Below, piece after piece: positions 57,277 to 64,000 of a stretch of 64,000 bases of DNA; the stretch's first letter is position 1, and the number at the start of each line of letters is the position of its first letter. The stretch comes from Stenotrophomonas rhizophila. Lineage in GTDB: Bacteria; Pseudomonadota; Gammaproteobacteria; Xanthomonadales; Xanthomonadaceae. The DNA is taken from positions 62,001 through 126,000 of the forward strand of contig NZ_VDQT01000006.1 of assembly GCF_007667275.1 (NCBI RefSeq), read 5' to 3'. A program made the translations under genes and the position numbers. The notes below the pieces were generated by a model that searched no databases, had not been told where the DNA came from, and was given only the letters and a program-made list of their open reading frames with translations.

Positions 57277-59655
57277 TCAGCCCTTGGCCTTGAGCTTGGC
57301 CAACCGCAGCCAGGTATCCACCACCGTATCGGGATTCAGCGACACCGACTCGATGCCTTCCTGCATCAGCCATTCGGCCAGGTCCGGATGATCCGACGGG
57401 CCCTGTCCGCAAATGCCGACGTACTTGCCCTTGGCACGTGCCGCCTTGATCGCCATCGACAGCAGCTTCTTCACCGCCGGGTTCCGCTCGTCGAACAGGT
57501 GCGCCACGATCGACGAATCGCGGTCCAGGCCCAGCGTCAGCTGGGTCAGGTCGTTGGAACCGATCGAGAAGCCATCGAAGATATCCAGGAACTCATCGGC
57601 GAGCAGCGCGTTGGACGGCACCTCGCACATCATGATGATCTTCAGCCCGTTTTCGCCCTGCTTCAGGCCATTCTGTTCCAGCACCTCGACGACCTTGCGG
57701 CCTTCTTCCAGCGTGCGCACGAACGGAATCATCACCCACAGATTGTCCAGGCCCATCTCGTTGCGCACGCGCAGCACGGCCTTGCATTCCAGCGCGAACG
57801 CCGCCGAGAAACTCGGATCGACATAACGGCTCGCGCCGCGGAAGCCGATCATCGGGTTCTCTTCGTGCGGCTCGTAATTGCTGCCGCCGATCAGGTTGGC
57901 GTACTCGTTGGACTTGAAGTCCGACAGGCGCACGATCACCGGGTTCGGCGCCACCGACGCCGTCAGCGTGGCGATGCCTTCGGCCAGGCGGTTCACGTAG
58001 AAGCTGACCGGATCAGCGTAACCGGCGATCTTCTCGTCGATCTTCTTCTTCGTCGCCGCATCCTGGCGGTCGTACTCCAGCAGCGCGTTCGGATGGATGC
58101 CGATGTGGCTGGCAATGATCATCTCCAGGCGGGCCAGGCCGATGCCCGCGTTCGGCAGCTGGCCGAAATCGAAGGCACGTTCCGGGTTGGCCACGTTCAT
58201 CATGATCTTCAGCGGCGCCGGCGGCATGTTGCCCAGGTCCGTGGTGGTGCGCTCGAAGTCCAGCTTGCCCTCGTAGATGAAGCCGGTGTCCCCCTCGGCG
58301 CAGCTGACCGTCACTTCCTGGCCGTCCTGCAGCACCTGCGTCGCATTGCCCGAACCGACCACCGCCGGCACGCCCAGCTCACGCGCGATGATCGCCGCGT
58401 GGCAGGTACGGCCACCGCGGTTGGTGACGATGGCCGAAGCCCGCTTCATCACCGGCTCCCAATCGGGGTCGGTCATGTCGGCGATCAGCACGTCGCCCGG
58501 CTGCACGCGCGCCATGTCGTCCAGCGACTTGACCACGCGGGCCACGCCCGCACCGATCTTGGCGCCCACCGCGCGGCCTTCGGCCAGCACCTTGCCGTCC
58601 TTCTGGTTCAGCGCGAAGCGCTCGATCTGCGTGGCATGGCCGCGCGACTTCACCGTCTCCGGACGCGCCTGCACGATGAACAGCTTGCCGCTCACCCCGT
58701 CCTTGGCCCACTCGATGTCCATCGGGCGGCCGTAATGCGTTTCGATGATCAGCGCCTGTTTCGACAGCTCCTGCACGTCTTCATCGCTGATCGAGAACGT
58801 GTTGCGGATCTCGACCGGGGTGTCCTCGATGCGCACGCGCTCGCCGGGCACGTCCGAATACACCATGCGGATCGCCTTGCTGCCCAGCGAACGGCGCAGG
58901 ATGGCCGGCTTGCCGGCGTTGAGCGTGGGCTTGTAGACGTAGAACTCGTCCGGGTTGACCGCGCCCTGCACGACCATTTCGCCGAGGCCGAAGCTGGAGG
59001 TCACGAACACCACGTCACGGAAGCCCGACTCGGTGTCCAGGGTGAACAGCACGCCGGACGAACCCACGCCCGAACGCACCATCAGCTGCACGCCCGAGGA
59101 CAGGAACACGTCTTCGTGCTTGAAACCGTGGTGCACGCGGTAGGCGATGGCACGGTCGTTGTAGAGCGAGGCGAACACTTCCTTGACCTTGTGCACGACA
59201 TCGTCGGCACCGGTCACGTTGAGGAAGGTCTCCTGCTGGCCGGCGAACGAGGCGTCGGGCAGGTCTTCGGCGGTAGCCGAAGAGCGCACCGCCACGGCCA
59301 CGTCGCCGCCGCCGTTCTCGTCGCACAGCTGCTTGTAGGCGCTGCGGATGTCCTGGTCCAGCTGCGGCTGCAGCGGAGCGTCGATCACCCAGCCCCGGAT
59401 CTCCTTGCCCGCCGCGGTGAGCGCGGCGACATCTTCCACGTCCAGCGTGGCCAGCTTGTCGAAGATGCGCTTGGACAGATCGTTGTGCGCGATGAAGTCC
59501 TTGAAGGCTTCAGCGGTGGTTGCGTAACCGCCGGGGACGGACACCCCCAGCCCGGCAAGATTGCCGATCATTTCGCCAAGCGACGAATTCTTGCCGCCTA
59601 CGCGGGCCAGGTCGGCCAGGCGCAGTTCGTGCAACCACAGGATATTCTCGTTCAA
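57277..59655 (-). CDS. ppsA: Phosphoenolpyruvate synthase
   Basis: 792 residues. Makes PEP from pyruvate with ATP to AMP for gluconeogenesis. N-terminal ATP-grasp domain (ILWLHELRLADLARVGGKNS, SSATAEDLPDASFAGQQETF), central phosphohistidine domain (NRGGRTCHAAIIARELGVPA, catalytic His), and C-terminal PEP-binding barrel (LGLARLEMII, GSNDLTQLTLGLDRDS, and catalytic Cys in GICGQGPS). It is divergent from ppsR, its regulator. A very long open frame on the opposite strand is a codon-bias shadow. Confidence 0.97.
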   Translation of the reverse strand: MNENILWLHELRLADLARVGGKNSSLGEMIGNLAGLGVSVPGGYATTAEAFKDFIAHNDLSKRIFDKLATLDVEDVAALTAAGKEIRGWVIDAPLQPQLDQDIRSAYKQLCDENGGGDVAVAVRSSATAEDLPDASFAGQQETFLNVTGADDVVHKVKEVFASLYNDRAIAYRVHHGFKHEDVFLSSGVQLMVRSGVGSSGVLFTLDTESGFRDVVFVTSSFGLGEMVVQGAVNPDEFYVYKPTLNAGKPAILRRSLGSKAIRMVYSDVPGERVRIEDTPVEIRNTFSISDEDVQELSKQALIIETHYGRPMDIEWAKDGVSGKLFIVQARPETVKSRGHATQIERFALNQKDGKVLAEGRAVGAKIGAGVARVVKSLDDMARVQPGDVLIADMTDPDWEPVMKRASAIVTNRGGRTCHAAIIARELGVPAVVGSGNATQVLQDGQEVTVSCAEGDTGFIYEGKLDFERTTTDLGNMPPAPLKIMMNVANPERAFDFGQLPNAGIGLARLEMIIASHIGIHPNALLEYDRQDAATKKKIDEKIAGYADPVSFYVNRLAEGIATLTASVAPNPVIVRLSDFKSNEYANLIGGSNYEPHEENPMIGFRGASRYVDPSFSAAFALECKAVLRVRNEMGLDNLWVMIPFVRTLEEGRKVVEVLEQNGLKQGENGLKIIMMCEVPSNALLADEFLDIFDGFSIGSNDLTQLTLGLDRDSSIVAHLFDERNPAVKKLLSMAIKAARAKGKYVGICGQGPSDHPDLAEWLMQEGIESVSLNPDTVVDTWLRLAKLKAKG

Positions 59656-59798
59656 GCGCGATGCTCCGTTTGGCCATCGCCCGAGGCGGGCTTAATGGCC
59701 ACGTCCGTAGGAAGAAGCCGATATGATGCCGGGCATACCGCCATCGGCACAAGCTTGTATCGACGGCATTTTTAAGCTTCAGAGGGGTTAAAAGCCGT

Positions 59799-60620
59799 AT
59801 GTCGACGATCCGTCCGGTGTTCTACGTATCCGATGGAACCGGTATCACCGCTGAAACCATTGGACATAGCCTGCTGACCCAGTTCTCCGGATTCAGCTTC
59901 ATTACCGACCGCATGTCGTTCATCGACGATCCGGAAAAGGCCCGCGAAGCCTGCGAACGGATCCGGGCGGCCGGGGAGCGCTACCAGGTCCGGCCGATCG
60001 TGGTCAGTTCCTGCGTGGACAGCCGGCTGAGCATGATCCTGGCCGAAAGCGGCGGGCTGATGCTCGACGTGTTCGCCCCTTTCATCGAACCGCTGGAGCG
60101 GGAACTGGCGGTCAACCGCCATTCCCGGGTCGGCCAGGCCCACGGCATGGTCGATTTCGAGACCTACCACCGTCGCATCAACGCGATGAACTTCGCGCTG
60201 ACCCACGACGACGGGATCGCCATCAACTATGACGACGCCGACGTGATCCTGGTGGCGGTGTCGCGGGCCGGCAAGACCCCGACCTGCATCTACCTGGCCC
60301 TGCATTACGGGGTGCGCGCGGCCAACTACCCGTTGACCGAAGAGGACCTGGAGCAGGACCGCCTGCCGGCACGGCTGCGGCCGTACCGCAGCAAGCTGTT
60401 CGGCCTGACCATCGATCCGGACCGCCTGCAGCAGATCCGCCAGGAGCGCCGCCCGAACTCGCGCTACGCCAACCTGGACACCTGCCGCCGCGAGGTCGCC
60501 GCCGCCGAGACCATGTTCCGGATGGAGCGCATTCCCACCCTGAGCACCACTCACACCTCGATCGAGGAGATCTCGAGCAAGGTGCTGACCACGCTGGGGC
60601 TGCGCCGCGAACTGTATTAA
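59799..60620 (+). CDS. ppsR: PEP synthase regulatory protein (kinase/pyrophosphorylase)
   Basis: 273 residues. Bifunctional ADP-dependent kinase and Pi-dependent pyrophosphorylase that switches PEP synthase off and on by phosphorylating a threonine next to its catalytic His. Family motifs: FYVSDGTGITAETIGHSLLT at the N-terminus, the P-loop-like VAVSRAGKTPTCIYLA, and the C-terminal STTHTSIEEISSKVL. Divergent from ppsA, the classic arrangement. A GTAG palindrome lies 8 bp past the stop. Confidence 0.96.
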   Translation: MSTIRPVFYVSDGTGITAETIGHSLLTQFSGFSFITDRMSFIDDPEKAREACERIRAAGERYQVRPIVVSSCVDSRLSMILAESGGLMLDVFAPFIEPLERELAVNRHSRVGQAHGMVDFETYHRRINAMNFALTHDDGIAINYDDADVILVAVSRAGKTPTCIYLALHYGVRAANYPLTEEDLEQDRLPARLRPYRSKLFGLTIDPDRLQQIRQERRPNSRYANLDTCRREVAAAETMFRMERIPTLSTTHTSIEEISSKVLTTLGLRRELY

Positions 60621-60627
60621 CGGAAGG

Positions 60628-60653
60628 GGTCACGACCAACGGTCGTGACCTAC
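60628..60653 (-). repeat. GTAG palindrome, variant stem
   Basis: On the minus strand: GTA(G) head, stem GGTCACGACC/GGTCGTGACC, loop GTT. Longer 10-bp stem than the common copy. Lies between ppsR and the DUF1249 gene; a second imperfect palindrome (CACGTTGGT/ACCAACGTG) follows at 60674-60694. Confidence 0.75.
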
Positions 60654-60694
60654 CGCCGCGCTTGGTGCGTCCCCACGTTGGTGCTACCAACGTG

Positions 60695-60700
60695 TAGGAT
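60695..60700 (+). promoter_or_regulatory. Candidate -10 element giving a near-leaderless DUF1249 transcript
   Basis: TAGGAT ends 7 bases before the ATG at 60708, so the expected start falls one base upstream of the ATG. No ribosome-binding site is visible. Confidence 0.4.
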
Positions 60701-60707
60701 CGGATTC

Positions 60708-61220
60708 ATGGCCCAGGCATCGCCCCGCATCGAACGCATCCCCCGGCTCAGCCGCCTCAGCTGGCTGATGGGCCTGTACGCCGAGAACTACCGCCATCTG
60801 GTGCGGCTGTTCGGACCGGCCGACCTGGCCCCCGGCAGTTACGTGTCCTCGGTGGGCGATGGCCTGGACGTGCGCCTGGACGTGATCGAGTGCCACCGGT
60901 ACACGGTCGAGCTGCGCCTGACCTACGATTTCGCCGACCCGGTCACCGGCCAGCCTGACCCGTCGGCCTACGTGCGTCTGTACCGCGACGCCCGCCAGGC
61001 CGAGACCACCCATTGCTACGTGGGGCGCCGCTGGCAGGACGTGGTGGGCATGTACCCGCCGCCGGCCGAGCTGATCAGCCATCGCATGCGCATGAACACC
61101 TTCCTGGGCAAATGGCTGGAATACCTGGCCGAGCGCGGCCACGGCGTGGCCACCCTGCGCCGCGACCAGGACGCCGCACGGGCACCTTCCGATACCCGCC
61201 GCACCCAACTTGCAAGCTGA
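60708..61220 (+). CDS. DUF1249 (YqiB-like) family protein
   Basis: 170 residues from the ATG at 60708. Family pattern: SRLSWLMGLYAENYRHLVRL, DVRLDVIECHRYTVELRLTY, and VRLYRDARQAETTHCY. Homologues such as E. coli YqiB sit next to NUDIX genes, and here a NUDIX gene follows 3 bp later, so they form an operon. Cytoplasmic; biochemical role unknown. Confidence 0.88.
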   Translation: MAQASPRIERIPRLSRLSWLMGLYAENYRHLVRLFGPADLAPGSYVSSVGDGLDVRLDVIECHRYTVELRLTYDFADPVTGQPDPSAYVRLYRDARQAETTHCYVGRRWQDVVGMYPPPAELISHRMRMNTFLGKWLEYLAERGHGVATLRRDQDAARAPSDTRRTQLAS

Positions 61221-61223
61221 CCC

Positions 61224-61712
61224 ATGCCCTATACCCCGATCGTAGCCACGCTGGGCTACGTGCTGTCGCCCGATGGCCGCCAGGCCCTGATGATCCACCG
61301 CAATGCCCGCCCCGGCGACCAGCACCTGGGCAAGTACAACGGCCTGGGTGGCAAGGTCGAGCGCGACGAAGACGTGGCCGCCGGCATGCGCCGCGAGATC
61401 CTGGAAGAAGCCGGCATCGAATGCGGCCGCATGCGCATGCGCGGCACGATCAGCTGGCCGGGGTTCGGCAAGGCGGGCGAGGACTGGTTCGGGTTCGTGT
61501 TCGTCATCGACGACTTCACCGGAACGCCGTTCGCCTCCAACCCCGAGGGCACCCTGGAATGGGTGGACGTGGACAAGCTCGAGACCCTGCCGCTGTGGGA
61601 GGGCGACCGCCAGTTCCTGCCGATGGTGTTCGACGCCGACCCGCGCCCGTTCCACGGCGTGATGCCGTACCGGGACGGCGCCATGCAGGGCTGGTCCTTC
61701 ACCCGTCTGTAG
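61224..61712 (+). CDS. NUDIX hydrolase, MutT-like (8-oxo-dGTP diphosphatase type)
   Basis: 162 residues. A complete NUDIX box, G-x5-E-x7-REILEEAGI, starts at GKVERDE (about residue 44). The opening TPIVATLGYVLSPDGRQALM and the later GTISWPGFG, FVFVIDDFTG and PFHGVMPYRDG resemble the MTH1-like group that cleans 8-oxo-dGTP from the nucleotide pool. It directly follows DUF1249 in the same operon. Confidence 0.88.
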   Translation: MPYTPIVATLGYVLSPDGRQALMIHRNARPGDQHLGKYNGLGGKVERDEDVAAGMRREILEEAGIECGRMRMRGTISWPGFGKAGEDWFGFVFVIDDFTGTPFASNPEGTLEWVDVDKLETLPLWEGDRQFLPMVFDADPRPFHGVMPYRDGAMQGWSFTRL

Positions 61713-61724
61713 GGAACCCCCGCG

Positions 61725-61770
61725 TTATCCACAGGGGGTGTGGATGACCGGTGCGTAAGTTTGTGGATAA
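61725..61770. promoter_or_regulatory. Cluster of three DnaA boxes upstream of pssA
   Basis: TTATCCACA (61725-61733) is a perfect consensus DnaA box; TGTGGATAA (61762-61770) is a second perfect box on the other strand; TGTGGATGA (61739-61747) matches at 8 of 9. Three boxes in 46 bp in a 222-bp gene-free region are far beyond chance. The rest of the gap holds no gene. Confidence 0.75.
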
Positions 61771-61934
61771 GCCCCGGCATCGACCAGTCCCCATGGCTGT
61801 CAAGATGGGTGGCGAAAAATTCACCGCACGTCGCGGTCGCGTGAGCGCCATGCGAAGGCCGTCGGGACCGTGAAGGCTGTCGCGGTTTGGCCTGCTCGCG
61901 GTACTCTTTCGGTATTGCCGCCAATCGAGCTTCC

Positions 61935-62549
61935 ATGAAACGTCACTTCACGATGCTGCGCGAGTTCCAGCTGGCCGACTGGTTCACCCTGGCCAATGCT
62001 TTCTGCGGTACCGGTGCGGTGTTCGCGGCGATGCGCTTCCTGCAGGACGGCGAGCGCAGCTACCTGCTGTTCGGCATGGCGCTGATCCCGCTGGCCTTCA
62101 TCTTCGACGCGCTGGACGGGCGCATCGCGCGCTGGCGCAAGTCCAGTTCGACCCTGGGCCGCGAGCTGGACTCGCTTTCGGACGTGATCTCCTTCGGCGT
62201 CGCCCCGGCCGCGCTGGCCTATGCCTGCGGCATGCAGGGCGGCTGGGACTGGCTGGTGCTGAGCTATTTCGTCTGCTGCGGGGTGAGCCGCCTGGCGCGC
62301 TACAACGTCACCGCCGAGGCGCTGGCCGGCGAGGGCGACAAGGTGCCGTACTTCGAGGGCACGCCGATCCCGACCAGCCTGGCGCTGGTGGTGGTGCTGG
62401 CGGTCGCCGCGAGCACGGGCGCGATCGGCCACGAGCTGTGGCTGGGTCGCTGGCAGCTCGGGCCGTGGCAGCTGCACCCGCTGGTGCTGCTGTTCGCCCT
62501 GTCCGGGTCGCTGATGATCAGCAAGACCCTGCGCATCCCCAAGCCGTGA
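61935..62549 (+). CDS. pssA: CDP-diacylglycerol-serine O-phosphatidyltransferase
   Basis: 204 residues. Makes phosphatidylserine, precursor of phosphatidylethanolamine. The CDP-alcohol transferase motif DG-x2-AR-x8-G-x3-D-x3-D is complete in DALDGRIARW through GRELDSLSD. Several membrane helices (YLLFGMALIPLAFIF, SLALVVVLAVAASTG, LVLLFALSGSLMI). ATG 61935 is chosen because MKRHFTMLREFQLADWFTLA is the family N-terminus. Preceded by a DnaA-box cluster. Confidence 0.93.
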   Translation: MKRHFTMLREFQLADWFTLANAFCGTGAVFAAMRFLQDGERSYLLFGMALIPLAFIFDALDGRIARWRKSSSTLGRELDSLSDVISFGVAPAALAYACGMQGGWDWLVLSYFVCCGVSRLARYNVTAEALAGEGDKVPYFEGTPIPTSLALVVVLAVAASTGAIGHELWLGRWQLGPWQLHPLVLLFALSGSLMISKTLRIPKP

Positions 62550-62601
62550 GCCGGAGCCCGAGCATGCCCTCGCGCCTGTCCCGTCGCCGTGGAGCGCTGT
62601 T

Positions 62602-63594
62602 GTGAGCACGGCCGGCAACGGCCATGACGCCGGCGACTTCGAGGCGCTGGCGCGGCAGTACTTCAGCGCCTGGGGCGATGCATTGCGGCACGCGGCCGCT
62701 CCGGGGGCCGGCGACACCGTCGCGCCGGGCAGCTGGCAGCAGACCATCGAAGGCTGGGCCCAGCTGATGTCCAGCCCGGGCAACCGCCAGTCCGCGGACG
62801 CCGTGCACCGCTTCCGCGAACAGGCCGGCGGCTGGTACGGCACCATGCAGCAGGTGGCCGCGCGCTTTGCCGGCCAGGACGCCAGCAGTGCCGACATCGC
62901 CCAGGCCTGGCGCGAAGCGGTGGAAGGGCAGGGCGACGGCCTGCTGAAGTGGATGCTGCAGGGCGCCCGTGGCCACACCCAGCCCGGGGGGCCGGACCTG
63001 CTGGCGCTGCTGGAGCGCCTGCAGCAGGACCTGGGCCCGTGGCTGCAGAGCCCGGCGTTCGGCCCTGGCCGCGAACACCAGGCGCGCTGGCAGGCGCTGC
63101 TGCGCGCCCAGCAGGAATTCCAAGGGCACGCGGGCGACTACGTGGACCAGATCAAGCAGGCGCTGGACGACGCCTTCGCCCTGTTCGAGCAGCGCCTGGC
63201 CGAACACGAAGCGCCGGGCAACCAGCTGACCAGTGCGCGGGCGTTGTTCGACCTGTGGATCGAAGCGGCCGAGGATGCCTACGCCAAGGTCGCGCTGTCC
63301 GAGGCCTTCCAGCAGGTGTATGCGGCGCTGGGCAATGCGCAGATGCGCCTGCGCGCGGGCGCGCAGCAGGAGGTCGAGCGGCTGTGCGAGGCGGTCGGCC
63401 TGCCGACCCGCACCGAAATGGATGCCGCGCACCGGCGCATCACCGAACTGGAGCGGCTGGTGCGACGCATGGCCGCTGCCGCCGCGCCGGCACCGGCGCC
63501 CGCCAGGCCGGCGAAAAGGGCCACGAAGAAGGTGGCGAAGAAGCCGGCGGGGAAGGCTGAAGCCAAGCCGCGCGCAGGCAAGGCGGCGCCATGA
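62602..63594 (+). CDS. phaE: Class III PHA synthase subunit PhaE
   Basis: 330 residues from a GTG at 62602. PhaE partners PhaC in class III polyhydroxyalkanoate synthases. Seen: the N-terminal LARQYFSAWGDALRH, the helical middle (QEFQGHAGDYVDQIKQALDD), and PhaE core ARALFDLWIEAAEDAYAKVA with LPTRTEMDAAHRRITELERL. The C-terminus (about 295-330) is an Ala/Lys/Pro tail like histone H1 or PhaF, not a normal PhaE feature. Its stop overlaps the phaC ATG by 4 bases. Confidence 0.9.
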   Translation: MSTAGNGHDAGDFEALARQYFSAWGDALRHAAAPGAGDTVAPGSWQQTIEGWAQLMSSPGNRQSADAVHRFREQAGGWYGTMQQVAARFAGQDASSADIAQAWREAVEGQGDGLLKWMLQGARGHTQPGGPDLLALLERLQQDLGPWLQSPAFGPGREHQARWQALLRAQQEFQGHAGDYVDQIKQALDDAFALFEQRLAEHEAPGNQLTSARALFDLWIEAAEDAYAKVALSEAFQQVYAALGNAQMRLRAGAQQEVERLCEAVGLPTRTEMDAAHRRITELERLVRRMAAAAAPAPAPARPAKRATKKVAKKPAGKAEAKPRAGKAAP

Positions 63595-64000
63595 AGGGAC
63601 CGCTGGGCTTCAATGCCGAAGACCTGCTGCAGGAAACCCTGTCGATGCAGCGCAAGCTGATGGACGGGTTGAAGCTGCTGCCCTCGGTGGAGGACGTGGA
63701 CTACGGCGCGACCCAACGCGAGGAAGTGTGGCGCGACGGCAAGGTCGCCCTGTACCGCTTCATCGGCGAGCAGGCCCCGGTCCAGCGCACCCCGCTGCTG
63801 ATCGTCTACGCGCTGGTCAACCGGCCCTACATGGTCGACCTGCAGGCCGACCGTTCGCTGGTGCAGCGCCTGCTGGCGCTGGGCCACGACGTCTACGTGC
63901 TGGACTGGGGCTACCCCGACCGCTCCGAGCGTTACCAGACCCTGGAGGACTACCTGCTGCGGTTCGTGGACGGCGCGGTGGACCACCTGCTGGCCGCCAA
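63591..64000 (+). CDS. phaC: Class III PHA synthase subunit PhaC (N-terminal part, runs off window)
   Basis: The first 136 residues of the polymerase are visible, starting MKGPLGFNAEDLLQETLSMQ. The alpha/beta-hydrolase opening is typical: YRFIGEQAPVQRTPLLIVYA, LVNRPYMVDLQADRSLVQRL, GHDVYVLDWGYPD. The catalytic Cys-Asp-His lie beyond the window. Coupled to phaE by ATGA overlap. With the two PHA granule proteins at 4.1-4.9 kb it indicates PHA storage. Confidence 0.93.
   Translation, partial: MKGPLGFNAEDLLQETLSMQRKLMDGLKLLPSVEDVDYGATQREEVWRDGKVALYRFIGEQAPVQRTPLLIVYALVNRPYMVDLQADRSLVQRLLALGHDVYVLDWGYPDRSERYQTLEDYLLRFVDGAVDHLLAA

Noticed and set aside
57154..59775. Very long open frame (873 codons) opposite ppsA, and similar long frames opposite hutF, aroA, virD4 and virB4
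   Set aside because: They mirror the codon bias of the real gene at high GC; the protein sequences match no family, are rich in His, Arg and Gln, and have no ribosome-binding sites.
61725..61770. DnaA boxes as a chromosomal origin
   Set aside because: No dnaA, dnaN, gyrB, rpmH or parAB nearby, no long AT-rich unwinding element, and only three boxes.

Overview
The window is GC-rich (roughly two thirds G+C) gammaproteobacterial chromosome of the Xanthomonadaceae, most likely Stenotrophomonas. Three things point there: the serC-pheA-aroA order; a complete Xanthomonadales-type bacteria-killing type IV secretion system (X-T4SS) whose VirB7 has the extra C-terminal domain; and many short palindromes with a GTAG head, which match the SMAG (Stenotrophomonas maltophilia GTAG) repeat family. 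No insertion sequence, integrase, phage gene, relaxase or CRISPR array was seen.

Layout. 1-2.8 kb: histidine utilisation (hutI partial, divergent from hutF-hutC, with a HutC-type operator between them). 2.9-5.9 kb: a membrane-anchored Mrr-like protein, two polyhydroxyalkanoate (PHA) granule proteins and an FHA protein. 5.9-9.7 kb: serC-pheA-aroA. 9.8-14.7 kb: two TonB-like proteins, serS, azoR divergent from a LysR regulator, and tRNA-Ser(UGA). 15-22.6 kb: small secreted proteins, an OmpA-family lipoprotein with 17-residue repeats, CsbD, a flavoprotein reductase, a UvrD-family helicase and an MFS transporter.

23.2-43.9 kb is the accessory core: virD4, virB7-8-9-10-11-1-2-3-4-5-6, three DUF4189 secreted proteins, a second virB5-like gene, a DUF1653 gene, and two tandem immunity-lipoprotein/lipase-effector pairs. 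Each lipase ends in an XVIPCD-type signal, the domain VirD4 reads to choose cargo. The two pairs are near copies except for one contiguous block of about 540 bp covering the immunity C-terminus and the effector N-terminus. This looks like a specificity cassette.

44-53.2 kb is a signalling island: a GAF-GGDEF-EAL protein, a PAS kinase with its response regulator, and a translationally coupled operon of hybrid kinase with three receivers, CheR, a receiver-less CheB, and a receiver-kinase, with no CheA or CheW. 53.2-64 kb is housekeeping: mntR, tadA, orn, ecsC-like, an Old Yellow Enzyme, ppsA divergent from its regulator ppsR, DUF1249, a NUDIX hydrolase, pssA, and the class III PHA synthase genes phaE-phaC (phaC runs off the end).

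Small-scale signals also stand out. GTAG palindromes supply the stop codons of three genes. Several genes have a -10 element placed so that the transcript would begin at or beside the start codon. A cluster of DnaA boxes lies upstream of pssA. Starts given here are chosen from ribosome-binding sites, family length and comparison of the duplicated copies; none was checked by database search.
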